In this document: piece by piece, positions 1-10,537 of the stretch
How positions within the stretch are numbered: position 1 is the stretch's first letter
Layout of the letters: each line of letters starts with the position of its first letter
Assembly (NCBI GenBank): GCA_963971425.1
Contig: OZ020517.1
Location: forward strand, 15,347,297-15,411,296
DNA from: Bryoerythrophyllum caledonicum
Taxonomy: Eukaryota > Streptophyta > Bryopsida > Pottiales > Pottiaceae
DNA: 64,000 bases
Direction: 5' to 3'
The notes under the pieces: model-generated
Databases searched by the model: none
The model's input: the letters and a program-made list of their open reading frames with translations, nothing else
Told to the model about the DNA's origin: nothing
Translations under genes and position numbers: made by a program

Positions 1-439
1 TTTAACACCTTCAACCCCCAAGTTTTTGAGACGTTTTAAAAAACGTGGGCTTGTTTTTTGAGATTTTGGCATGTTTTTCGCATGTCAATTATAACGGATT
101 TTTTTGGACGTCAACGTTGACGTGCCGGATGCTGCACAAAACATAATTGCATGTTAGTTGCCCTGTCACAAAAAACACGGGTTTCTTATAGTGTCTACTT
201 GTGTCCTGTAGTGTCAGTTGAACAACACTGCACTAAAAGTTTCATTTAGTGTAGTGCACACTAAATACGAACCCATACACTAATTGTCAACTACGCAATT
301 AGTGTAGTGACAAAATAGTACACTAAATGTGAACTACTACACTATTTGTGAACTTTTGTAAACTTGATTGGAATATTAACTATTTTACTCGTGCACGTTT
401 AGTGTATTGAAAGTAGAAGAGAATTATGTGTTCTCAAAG

Positions 440-1210
440 GTGAAGAAGAGAAAAAATAAAACTCATTAACAAAAAATTGGAAAAACAACAATTGCGAAAA
501 AATAATAATTAGGAGAAAACAACAATTTGGGAAAACAACTAATAGGTAAAAACATCATTTTTGCGAAAACAACAATTAGAAAAAAACATTTAGGAAAAAA
601 CAACATTTTTGAAAAAAACAAGAACTATGAAAAAACATCAATTCGGGGAAAAAAGACAACTTACCATTTGAAAAGGTAAACTTTTGTAAAAATAAGCTTT
701 TCCAAATGTGAACATTTGAAAAAGTAAAGATTTGATAAAGTAAACGTTTGAAAAAGTGAACTTTTGAAATAATTTACTTTTGAAAAAGTGAACTTTTGAA
801 ATAATTTTCTTTTGAAAAAGTGAACTTTTGAAAACGTGAACTATTTCAAAAGTTCACTATTTCAAAGTAAACTTGGAAGAAAGTAAATTTTTGAAAAAGT
901 TAAGTTTTGAAAAAGTAAGGTTTTGAAGAAGTAAAGTTTTGAAAACGTTATTGTATGGTAAAGTAAATTTTTGAAAAAGTAAATGTTTGGAAAAAGTAAT
1001 TGTATGGTAATATAAAGTTTTGAAAAAGTAAATGTTTGGTAAAAGTAATTGTATGGTAAAGTAAAGTTTTGAAAAAATAAATGTTTGGTAAAAGTAAATG
1101 TATGGTAAAGTAAAGTTTTGAAAAAGTTGATGTTTGGAAAAGTAAATTTTGTAAAAGTTAACTTTTTAAGAAGTAAAACGTGAATAAGTAATATCTTGTA
1201 AAAGTAAGCT
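440..1210. repeat. AT-rich minisatellite (GAAAAAGTAAA-type)
   Basis: Degenerate 12-20 bp units of the form TTTGAAAAAGTAAA run almost without a break. The same kind of array follows the left end of the related element at 16.3-17.2 kb, so it belongs to this transposon family. No gene is seen in it. Confidence 0.8.
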
Positions 1211-1295
1211 TAAAAAAAAAAATTCCATGGAGTGTACTCCGGTAAAGTTATCATTGATAAAGTAATTTTTGATCGAATTAACTATTTAGAATGTA

Positions 1296-3337
1296 CAGTA
1301 CCCACCAACAAGTTTACGTTCAAATTTTCGAACTCCAAGTTCCAGTGAAAAAAAACTGTAACTTTGAAAAATAAAATCTCCCAATTAACAACTCCAAACT
1401 TCACGAAACTGCCACATGTTTGTTTAAAAACAAGCTAACTACATTCCACATGTCATTAACATACAAATTTCAGCCATGTGTATGAGAAAAATCAGATTGC
1501 ATTAATTGCTCTCCAAGTTGTGTATGTGGCTCCTAAAATGTGAAGACAACATCCACTCTTCTTGAGACAACACAGTTTAGATTTTTGTGAGTTTGAGCTT
1601 CATATATGGATCTTCAAGAACCTTTCAACACAAAACATGCTTCATTCAAGCAATGGGGGAACTTGTGGATACATTCTGTGAGTGTTTTTGGTGAGTAGTT
1701 ACAATTCTAGTGGTGTTATTTCTTGAGCTTGCAACTTTGCACCAGTAGTAGAATTTGAAGGATTCATTACTCCTTGAGGATTTTGGTGGGTACAACATCA
1801 AGTGGGAGTGCTGAGCATCATTCGGAGTGCTCAACATCAACTGGATCAGCTCAACATCAACTGGGAGTGCTCAACTGGGAGAAAGTAATTCACTCAGATT
1901 GGTAAGTGTTCATGCTTGCATTCTCAACTCAAATGGTCTTTCATAGCTTTATGTGATATGATCTACTGGCCATGATGAGCAAAATAGTGAATTGAGATGG
2001 TATATGGTGACGTTGTCTTCATTAATTCAAAGGATATGGTCATGAAATAAGAGGTGTTTTGTTGCTGACTTTATTGATGTTGTTGGTGGGATTTAGAGCT
2101 ATGAAGACTAGAATGCTAAGTGAGGGTGAGAGGGGGATGATCATTGGTATGCGTACTGTTGGCATGTCAACACATCGTATTGCAACAGAATTAGGAATGA
2201 CACAGTCCACAGTGTTTACTATTTGGAAGAATTTTCAAGAGCGTGGAACTACACAACCATTAAAGTCAAGCGGTAGGCCTCCAAAGCTCAATGTGCGTGA
2301 CAAGAGGGTGTTTGGCCGTATTTTATCTAAGAATCGACGCTTACCACTTGCTGCAATCAGAGAGAAGATGCATGTGAAGGTTTCCCCCACCACATTAAGG
2401 AAGGCGATGAACAATATCGGATTTTCTAACCGGGTTGCTGCAAAGAAGTCGTTTCTTAGTAAAGAGCACATGGCAAGGAGATTGGCATTTGCCAAAGAAC
2501 ACCGACATTGGACAATATCTGATTGGAAGAACGTAATATGGACAGATGAATCTTCATTTGAAACTGGGAAAAGGTCGAGCGCCGTGAAGGTATGGCGAAA
2601 GTCACATGAACGTTTTTCTTTGGATTGTTTAGCCCCATCTTTCAAATCCGGTCGTTCATCAGTGATGGTTTGGGGTGCATTCACCGGTTATGACAAGTGC
2701 CCACTTGTTATAATTCCACCGGATAGACGGAAAGGTAGGGACTTTGTTGATGTAGTTTATGAAAGTCGCTTGAGTGGCTTCTATTTTCTCCACGATCACC
2801 CTCAGACACTTATACTCATGGAAGATGGTGCCCTAGTGCATCGTAGCAAAGAATCAAGTGATTGGAGGCAAGCGCATGGCATAAGAAAGCTTTTATGGCC
2901 CGCAAACTCTCCCGACTTAAGCCCCATTGAAAACCTATGGAAGATTGTGAAAGATATTATCCAAAAGGAAGAGCTACCGCAAAATAAAGAAGAATTAGTC
3001 AACACAATTGAAAGGACATGGGAAGAGGTGTCTTTAGAGACAATTGAAGTTCTCCTTGCAACCATGCCTCATCGTATGAAGGCTGTAATCAAAGCTAATG
3101 GTGGTAGCACTAGATGGTAGATAGTTTGTCAAAAAATACTATATTTACATATAATTCTATAATTTTTTGTGTAAATTCCGAATATATTCATAAAGTAGAT
3201 TTCATTATCTCTCCGATGCACTTTGCGGTTTGTAATTTGGATCATTTTTGAGCAAATGGTGGCAATTTGAAATTGGAGACCAGTGTCTTGTTTCTGCAAA
3301 ATGAGTGCTGTGAACGTAAACTTGTTGGTGGGTACTG
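1296..3337 (+). mobile_element. Tc1-like transposon, copy 1 (2042 bp)
   Basis: Terminal inverted repeats start CAGTACCCACCAACAAGTTT and extend about 26 bp. TA lies on both sides (1294-1295 and 3338-3339), the Tc1/mariner target duplication. One transposase gene lies inside. A second copy of exactly the same length sits at 36172-38213 in the opposite orientation. The element is inserted in the P1 element, close to its right end. Confidence 0.95.
2059..3120 (+). CDS. Tc1-like DD34E transposase
   Basis: The gene encodes a cut-and-paste transposase of the IS630/Tc1/mariner superfamily that acts on its own inverted ends. The 353-residue frame is unbroken. Residues 15-60 form a helix-turn-helix (MSTHRIATELGMTQSTV), followed by a GRPPKL motif like the GRPR box at 72-77 and a second DNA-binding region around 85-125. 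The catalytic triad is visible as D163 (WTDES), D256 (MEDGA) and E291 (PIENLW); 34 residues separate the last two, so the class is DD34E. The length is normal for Tc1. The first 14 residues are hydrophobic and unlike the family, so translation may really begin at the Met at 2101. The protein is identical to that of the copy at 36389-37450, which suggests recent activity. Confidence 0.93.
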   Translation: MLLTLLMLLVGFRAMKTRMLSEGERGMIIGMRTVGMSTHRIATELGMTQSTVFTIWKNFQERGTTQPLKSSGRPPKLNVRDKRVFGRILSKNRRLPLAAIREKMHVKVSPTTLRKAMNNIGFSNRVAAKKSFLSKEHMARRLAFAKEHRHWTISDWKNVIWTDESSFETGKRSSAVKVWRKSHERFSLDCLAPSFKSGRSSVMVWGAFTGYDKCPLVIIPPDRRKGRDFVDVVYESRLSGFYFLHDHPQTLILMEDGALVHRSKESSDWRQAHGIRKLLWPANSPDLSPIENLWKIVKDIIQKEELPQNKEELVNTIERTWEEVSLETIEVLLATMPHRMKAVIKANGGSTRW

Positions 3338-3442
3338 TACACTTGTTTGCAATTAGTACACTATTTGTCAAGTTGTTTGCAATTAAAGTACAAAGGTAAG
3401 TACACTATTCGTGCCATTACACAAAATAAAACTTTTAGTGTA

Positions 3443-4288
3443 GTGGGCAGCAGTGGGCCGACTGTTATCCATGCGTAGGGTATAATTTCATTCACAATGG
3501 TGAGTACAAGAAGAATAATACGATTACATTATACTTAGTCCATGATGTGATACGGCCCTTGTAATCACAAAGACACACCATGGGGTATACTTCATCTTCC
3601 GTTTTCTAATTTGCAGCACTCTGGGAACTAGATGGTTTCCTTACAATACGGTCATCCCACGACTACGAGCCTTTCATTTATCATGAGTGGAATGTGGCCT
3701 CGGTCGTGGGCACGTCGAAGAATGCGCACTATCATGATGGTGTACTGCAGTTACTATGATAGAGTATGCATGCCCAAGATTCATTTCAAATTTGAGCGCC
3801 TGAATTTTCCCACCATGAGGTGATGAGGAGGTTGATAAGAGTATCCTTCAACTCAGCTCTCATCCTTTTTTGCTCTAGACGTTTGGGACACTGTGGGAGC
3901 TGAGCTAGTTAGTGAGAGTGTTTGAGTGCGCGACATCGTGCTAGAATTCTGCAGGGAAACAATTAGACAGTAGGTATTCCAGTAGTGTTAGGATTGTATC
4001 CTCGTATAATTTCAAATCGGCATTCAATTTGATAGGATTGGTGTAGATTGTGTTTCTCTTCGCCCTCAAAGTCGACCGGAAGCTGTCGTGTAGTGATTCA
4101 GTAACTAAATCGTCTCCTAATTAAGAGATAGATCCGGAGCGCCTAATATATTTTGACTCAAGAAGTAGGATGACGTGACTGATCGGGGTGTGAATCCGAA
4201 CAATTCTCATTGATTGGCGACTGAATCTTTCTGCTACACCCTCGAATATTCCGTACGGCCGATATTTCGATAACGACATAGATGCGAA
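3443..4288. other. Intergenic stretch, no feature recognised
   Basis: The stretch lies between the P1 element and the first palindromic repeat of the DUF7869 element. Open frames are short, with no recognisable family. It may contain the left terminus of the DUF7869 element, but I could not find a convincing inverted repeat or target duplication. Confidence 0.4.
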
Positions 4289-4699
4289 CCGGAGATCTCC
4301 GGCTGTTCTAGCCGTGACATTCTAGATTCTGCCATGCTCACTTGCAGGCCACGGCAACTATCCCAAAATCATCTAGCTGTCCCATTTTACGAGCCCAAGG
4401 GTTCCGGAGATCTCCGGCTATTTAAGGGCGAGATGATAGTTGAAAGATATCACGGCAGCGTGGTTAGGATGAACCGGAGATCTCTGGTAAGATTCGAATA
4501 GAACTTCTAGCTTCACCCTTCACATCCTCATTTACACGAGGAATCGACGTTGCTGATCAATATTGAGTCATCCGGGGATCTCCGGCTAGACACACCCTAC
4601 GATTTTGACCATGGTTTTTCAGTTCTAATCCACGTCCACTTATTCATGTACTAAGGCCATCGGCCACCAGCCGAACATCGACCGACGGAGGCCGGAAGA

Positions 4700-7600
4700 A
4701 TGTCTGACTCAGATTGATGGGAGAGTGACTCGGACGATCTTGCCATGGTCGCAGCTCAGTGCCCTAATTTCGGTCGAGCGGATTCTATGGAAGAAGATGA
4801 TCCATCCGAGGAGTCTACTGGAAGGTCGGAGGTTTTGTGGTCAGGATTGTCCGTGAACCTCTTGAGGCCAGGCTCAGGCGAAATTGGAGAAGCATCAATT
4901 GTCAAGGTTCACCCAGTTGGTCAATGGCTTGGAGTTGACATACCAGTCGGTTCCAGTGAGTTCGTATTACTCAGACCAACGGCCATAACGTCTTTGGCGG
5001 AAGAATTTCCACAGATTCCATTGCAACGCGGATATTGTTCACTTGTTCAAACACTTCGGCGGACGGTCCTGTGGAGAAGGGCGGATGTGAAGATTCCAAC
5101 CGGAGATCTCCGGTCCGACGAGTCCCCTTTCGTTCCACGTGAGCGATGGGTTGGACTTGAAGTGCAGCGATTGGACGGGAATCTGTTAGTACTCTGCTCT
5201 GGTAGAATCATGGCGTCGTTAGCAGGGGATCACTTTCGAAGTGGATGCTTGGGAGAAGATAACATTGGTGTAACTGTCCTCGACGTTTTTGTTGGGGACA
5301 CGGAGAGAATTATGAGTCATGAATCGTGGCCCATTCTTGAATGTTGTTTTCCTTCCGGGAGGTCTTTAAAAAGCACAATAGATCATTTCGCATCCCTGCC
5401 TTTACAACCTGATTCTGGTGCTTATTTGGGGGGTCGTGCAAAGGAGCCTTACCGCTTTATTTTCCGACAGCAAGACCTTAACAAGAAAGAATCCTTGTAC
5501 ACCAAGAGGACTATGGATGACGAAATTCGCAAAGTCAGCTCGGAAAGGTGCTGTCCCAGACGATGCTGCCAATATTTTCAACAATCCCAGACTCTTTCTG
5601 TTAGACAGAAATTCTATGACAAATCCTTTGAAGACCGAAAGGAGTATGCGATCTCGGTAGGCGGGCAGTTCACTCAATTGACGGGGACCGGAAGAGAAAG
5701 TACGTCACTCTATTAGGAACGGAGGTCTGCTCCGTTGCATGGTACACGATCCATGGAATTCGGAAGTCCACGTTTCACTCTTACATCGCACATTTCAGTA
5801 GAGGAATCATCAATGCAACTCACGGTAACAAGGGCATCAAGTGCCCACGGTTTGCCACTATTCAAGCAATGGGGTCAATGACGTCGATTATTAATGACAA
5901 CGCGGATCAGATGCCTCACCAAATGCGTAGTGTCGGGAATGGTCGGATTGACACTCTCAAGTATCTTCCTGCGGGAAACAACTGGAAGCAAATTCGAGCA
6001 AGCGTCAATGCTGTAAGTTACTTGTCCCTGCACAATGATATGGATTAGATCTCTCTTTCTTCAGTCGACCAAAGTCCTAGTTAGTGAACCGGAGATCTCC
6101 GGCTGTGTCAATGTTGAAATGAAATTTCCTTTCTTTGCAATACTTTGTTCTTCGCCCTGTCTGCTGGATTGTCCTTCTGATATACTCTTCTCAGTTGGTA
6201 ATTATTTCATCTTGCAGACAAACGACTTCTACGGTCTTCCTCCTGTAAGTCAGTCCACAGTTAGTAGGGTTAGAAAGGAATTTTTCGGGAATGTTGCTAT
6301 TAAGCCATCTGGAAGCACCTTCGCAAAATGCAGTACTTGCGATGAATTCAATCAGTTCTTACTGACGACTCCAAAGGGAACGCCCGCTTACGAGCTATTC
6401 TATAGCAACAGGCAGACTCACTTGAATCACCAACAATCTTGCCGGAAGCTCTACGCGACATGGAGAGAGGAATCGAAGGCGAAGCCGCTGACCTTTCATT
6501 GTGTCATTCACGACAAGATGGACACTGCGAAGACTGCCCTTCCTCGCATGTGGAAGACTACGAAGGCGACATCTGGTCTTGGACAGCTTCCCATGAATGT
6601 CACTGGAATGGTGGCTCACGGTCATGTCGACGGAGCGAATGCTCACTATGCTCCTGCTTTATGGCCTGGAGATTCGAACGCCACCATCTCCTCCCTAGCA
6701 AAACTTTTTTGGCGGCTTGAGGGAGCACCTTTACATGAGATGCGCGCGCTCTTCGAGCACCCACCTCCAAACTCGATGTTCGCGGCGCTCATGAGGGGAA
6801 AGAGCAGGTGCATGGACGCTTTAGAGCCCGTGGAGCCGAGTGCTTTTAAGAGACCGAAACCTTTGCCACCGAAATTGTTCCTACAGCTTGACAACTCAGC
6901 GAAGGATAACAAGAACCAATACTTGATGGCATTCTTATCACTGCTAACTGCTCGAGGTGTTTTCAAGGAGATACAGGTTGGCTTCTTCGTAGTCGGACAT
7001 ACGCATGAAGATATTGATGCTTACTTTAGTCATCTTTCGAAAGAATTGAAGAAAAGCAGTACATGTATTCTAGCGGATTTGATGAAGGCATTCATGAAGT
7101 CACAGAAACTAGCCTTCATGCCGGAAGTTATCCAAGAGGTCGCCGACTTCAAATCGTATGTCGATGGCTATCTATGCAGCGGGTCAGGACGTCTGGTAGG
7201 ACTTAGTGATATGCATCTTTTCAAGTTCTTCGTTGACAATGACGGTGTTCCGGTCATGAAGTTCAAGAAATCTGCCGTTGACGCAGAGTGGTTACCCATG
7301 AACAGAGAGCCGATAAAACTTTGGAAGGTAGATGACTTCGGACGTCCTATGCTTCCAACAGGATCTCCCAAGCCCGTTCCATTCAAGCCTATATGGGGTA
7401 ATGAGGAGCAGAGCCCTGTTGGAAACCAAGATGTTGTGAGAGACAAGGCCAGGAAAGCGACGGAGAACAAAAACTTTATAAAGACGGGGCTTCGGAAGTA
7501 CGTTGACTACTAGGCGTCCGGAATGACTAAGTGCGCAGGGTACGCGGACTCCATTCGCCCATACCTGCAGTACTGGAAGGATGTCATCGACGAGCTTGAC

Positions 7601-8155
7601 AAGCCACTTCCCCAGACGCCTTCCGAACTCGAAGAGGGATTCTAGCCTGCCCATGATTGGAGAGGCCCTCATGAGGGAGGTGAAAATCTTCTAGGACTGC
7701 TTCCACAACCAGAGGATGTCACTCCCGAGGATGAGGTTCTTGAGCCTTAGTGCGGACCCGCTAATGAAGCCCCCAAGTCCACATTTAATCCTTGGCGTGA
7801 CATTCGTCATGGCTCTTGGGTTTTAGTAAGACCTAGTGATCCTGACATCTATCCTGTCTGGTAGGGAAGAGCAGTTTCGGAGGTTGTCAGGGAAGATGGT
7901 AATGTCAACTACGGGAAATTCCTCGTTAAGTATTGGGAGCCTGATAACAAGCAGAAGAATCTGAAGAGGAAGTACCAGGACTGTTGGGAAGCCACTTGGG
8001 TTGCGGACCAAGAGAAGCCTGTTTGGTGTCATGTGAGTTCCGTGTTGTTTGCGACCTGGTCAAGCAAAGTTAACCAACTTACGAGGTCCATTCCACGGAA
8101 AATAAAAGAAGCAGCGCTTGTGAATTTAGAGAAAGCCAATGCCGCTAATCCCTGA
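4700..8155 (+). pseudogene. DUF7869-domain transposon protein, decayed
   Basis: The best start is ATG 4700 (MSDSD, then a TGA, then WESDSDD), which runs in frame into Met 4745. Exon 1 passes a frame change near 5.70 kb into RKYVTLLGTEVCSVAWYTIH and ends near 6012. An intron with GTAAGT and TTGCAG borders follows to 6219. Exon 2 opens TNDFYGLPP and holds CSTCDEF, a likely zinc-binding pair, then the DUF7869 core FLQLDNSAKDNKNQYL and GFFVVGHTHEDIDAYFSHL, whose D, D and E/H residues suggest an RNase-H-like nuclease fold. After 7510 the frame continues for another 214 codons to a TGA at 8153, interrupted by four TAG codons (7511, 7643, 7748, 7862). Its tail (WVLVRPSDPDIYPVW, KFLVKYWEP) is typical of this family. 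Each TAG could be a former CAG. It is probably the mobilising protein of element V; the mechanism is unknown to me. Confidence 0.75.
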
Positions 8156-9140
8156 TACGTTTATCAGTCCCTCTACCTATAATTCAGTTCTGTGAAATTC
8201 TCTTCGTTTAAAATCTTGAAGAGTTGCTACGTTCACACCGAAGAGCACCGGAGATCTCCGGCTGTGGGCGCTTTTATTTATCTGGGCCCGAGTTCGGCAT
8301 CATTTCTTTCAGCTCTTGCCAGTCATCGTGAAGAGGACCGAAATTGTGCTCTTCCATTCAATGAAATTTGGGTACATTGAGGAGTGACAGAGTTACTGTT
8401 GACTCAATTCTGCCAACGGTATATTTTTGGACCCTCACGTCTTTCTGAAAGCTTATCGGAGATCTCCGGCTATGAAAGTAATATTTTGTGGACCTAAGCA
8501 TGTTCGTATATTGCCATGTTTCAGTCGGTGAGATCTAGCCGGAGATCTCCGGATAGGAGATTCACATCCCCCATTCTCGTCAATGGGGTTCCAATTTTGA
8601 GCTTCCAAATTTTGAGCTTACCTAGGTGTTCTGAATAGTATTGAATCACATCCGGAGATCTTCTGTGGCTTCGATAATGCATTTCAATTTACGATGGATG
8701 TTTCAACAATGTATCAGAGACCTTTTGGTTATTCCCGTGGCTGTTTCCTTCTTAGATTTTTGACATGCCACAAGTAAAATGATAATACGCGGTCAATTAT
8801 ACACTTCATATCAGTTGTACGAGGACCTTCTTATCATTGATGTGATGCTAATGGTTGGCGGCGGAGATTGTACTTCGCACATCACGTTACGACAGCACGC
8901 TTGACGCGTCGCCTCCCATGTTGGTCATTCGTGTCTGTGGAAGCTGCCTTTATTTTTATCAGTCTCGGTGTTATGGCGACTTCTATCAATGACTCATCCT
9001 TTACCTATGCTCGAGACCTGTAATTAATGGGTTGGTAGGGAGGATAGTATAAGAAAGGGTTCGGATCTGCACCAATTCATATGTTTTGTCTTTCAACTTG
9101 TTAGTTTTGTTAGTCGATAGCCAGGGTTGAGAGAGAGAAG
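8156..9140. other. Non-coding spacer of element V with palindromes
   Basis: The spacer between the two genes of the element holds four copies of the CCGGAGATCTCCGG repeat (8248, 8456, 8539, 8652). No supported gene is seen. Confidence 0.5.
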
Positions 9141-9605
9141 ATGGCTTTTGCAAGTAGGAAGAGGGAGAGGGAAGAGTCTGATTCGGTAGACCGTAGAGTT
9201 TCTCGAAGGATCGTGAGCGACGCTCAGGGTTCGGAGAAAGGACGACTGCTACGCTTTCAAGTCGGGTACACAGGGGCGATAGGTTCCATTCGGCGTGCTC
9301 GGGACGAATTGGAGGAGGACGCTCAGAGCAAGTATGTTCCAGAGGAGGAGGACGGCAGCGACTATGAAGCGAAGGACGAGAACGAGGTCGACTGTGATGA
9401 AGATGAGTCGGTCTTTGGAGGTCGTTTGGTTGAAGATGAGGAGGAGGACGACCTCTAGTATGTTGACGAGGAGGAATCTTCTTCGAAGGGCGGCTGCAGC
9501 CCATTTCAAACTGGTTGTGACATAGGGTCTGATGTTGATTCGGACATGTACGCGCCGGCGCACTGGAAAGATCTTTAGAAGTCTTCAGAGGTAGTGCCAG
9601 GATAG
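9141..9605 (+). pseudogene. Short acidic protein of element V, interrupted by TAG codons
   Basis: The frame opens with a basic patch (ASRKREREE, RRVSRRIV) and turns strongly acidic (VPEEEDGSDYEAKDE, EDEEEDD). After a TAG at 9456 the same frame stays acidic and serine-rich (YVDEEESSSKG, SDVDSDMYAPAHW) through further TAGs at 9576 and 9603. A single conserved composition across the stops argues for one former protein of about 150-170 residues. I do not recognise the family. Being on the same strand and inside the palindrome-bearing element, it is likely an accessory protein of that element. A nuclear-localised acidic partner is a guess. Confidence 0.5.
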
Positions 9606-9659
9606 GTTTTGCTCTTTCATGCACGAGTTTTACTGAGACTAGTCATTGCTATCTCGTAG

Positions 9660-10178
9660 AGTTGATCAAGTATGTGATGGTCTTGTAAACGGACTCCCTT
9701 CCGAAAAAACAATTTTGTTTTTGAAAACTGACCAACTGTTTTCTGCTTTCCCTGCTTTCGACCGGATATCTCCGGCTCTTTTAACGGCATCCATGAAATG
9801 TCAATGCCTTCTGCTCTAAGTTCATTTTCTCTAAATTCTTCCCCTAAGTACTCCCTGGGAAGAAAATCGAGTCAGTACAATTTCTGTCGATAATACTGTA
9901 CCTCGCCTTGAGCAAGGTTCTATCACTGTAATCGATTCGTATCGTCTAACTGAAATCATCCAGAGATATCGGGCTGAATGACTAAGTTTATTTTTATTTG
10001 TATCCCTCTCAATCTATTGGGTGCCACAATTCTACTACACTGAAATCCTTCTTTCTTATTTCTGGACTTTGCAAAGTCCAGAAATAGTTAAATATGGCAT
10101 AAATGTTTTACCACTATTGTACTCATTCTCATGGTTTTATACCCCCTTTCACTAAAGTATTTATTTCCTCATGTTTTA
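9660..10178. other. Right flank of element V, no gene seen
   Basis: AT-rich sequence with two degenerate copies of the V palindrome (9762, 9960) and a separate 28-bp perfect palindrome at 10058-10085. The right end of element V must lie in or near here, but it was not identified. Confidence 0.4.
10058..10085. repeat. Perfect 28-bp palindrome
   Basis: The sequence ATTTCTGGACTTTG is followed at once by its exact complement, CAAAGTCCAGAAAT, giving a hairpin-capable palindrome with no spacer. It lies just outside the last palindromic repeat of element V and is unrelated to that repeat. Confidence 0.85.
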
Positions 10179-10533
10179 CCCCTTGATTTGATCCCAAATT
10201 TTGCACACAATTAGCTATTATCATATGGATCATATTGGTAATGGTTTCAAACACACTTTAGTGAAAATGTTACAAGATATTCTAAGTCAAAGTGGGCTGA
10301 CCTTGTTGGGCAAGGGGGAAAAAAACTATTTCATGCATTTCAAACGCTATAATCTTCATATCCGTTTGGTGGATTGCTACCAAAAACATAAGATATATTT
10401 TCATATGAGTCCATTTTTAGATCTTACGGTTAAAAGTCTAAAATATCACTCAAAAATGTAATTTTTGTGCCTCTATTTCACAGTGGCAATTTTGGACTAG
10501 TTTTTGAGGGAAATTGTCAAGGAACTTTAGGGG
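10179..10533. mobile_element. Short TTAA-type MITE (relative of the element at 17248-18646)
   Basis: The right end reads AACTTTAGGGG followed by TTAA (10534-10537). The left end, ACCCCTTGATTTGATCC, is less clean. The interior segment ATCCGTTTGGTGGATTGC near 10.37 kb matches, in the opposite orientation, an interior segment of the larger element at about 17.88 kb, which supports common family membership. No gene inside is credible. Confidence 0.5.
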
Positions 10534-10537
10534 TTAA

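Larger units (their letters stand above)
231..3440. mobile_element. Non-autonomous pogo-type (TA-flanked) element P1, split by a Tc1 copy
   Basis: The ends are inverted repeats: the left reads CACTAAAAGTTTCATTTAG and the complement of the right reads CACTAAAAGTTTTATTTTG. Both resemble the ends of the 16.8-kb element at 16110-32907, including the following GTGTAGTG and an ACACTA-rich subterminal zone. The right flank is TA and the left is TG, which fits a TA duplication with one change. Without the nested Tc1 copy the element is about 1.17 kb and has no gene of its own. It consists of left end, AT-rich minisatellite and right end, so it looks like a deletion derivative moved by a relative of the pogo-like transposase at 18.6-19.9 kb. 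Superfamily assignment is inferred from the larger relative. Confidence 0.72.
4289..9973 (+). mobile_element. DUF7869-type DNA element (V), ends not located
   Basis: The interval is bounded by the outermost copies of a shared palindrome and carries two plus-strand genes, a DUF7869-type protein and a short acidic protein. The higher GC content and coherent codons set it off from its AT-rich neighbours. True termini and target duplication could not be fixed by eye. Treating it as one mobile element is an inference from the shared repeat and from DUF7869 genes being common in repeated elements of non-seed plants and other eukaryotes. Confidence 0.6.
4289..9973. repeat. Twelve dispersed copies of palindrome CCGGAGATCTCCGG
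   Basis: Perfect or near-perfect 14-bp palindromes, usually as AACCGGAGATCTCCGGCT, start at 4289, 4404, 4474, 4572, 5100, 6089, 8248, 8456, 8539, 8652, 9762 and 9960. Those at 4474, 4572, 8456, 8652, 9762 and 9960 carry one or more changes. Four precede the main gene, one lies in its first exon, one in its intron and six follow it. Such spacing fits binding sites for the element's own protein or a regulator. It is too regular to be chance for a 14-mer. Confidence 0.9.

Noticed and set aside
2235-3065. Minus-strand frames of 60-149 residues over the Tc1 transposase, and the mirror set at 36444-37274
   Set aside because: They are antisense shadows of the transposase, lying wholly within its coding region.
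6395-7672. Frames of 83-126 residues overlapping the DUF7869 gene
   Set aside because: They are in other frames or antisense to a frame with clear family motifs.
7511-9659. Reassigned or read-through TAG codon in element V
   Set aside because: The host gene at 61.8 kb shows ordinary code use, and W has TAA and TGA as well. C-to-T decay at CAG is a simpler explanation.
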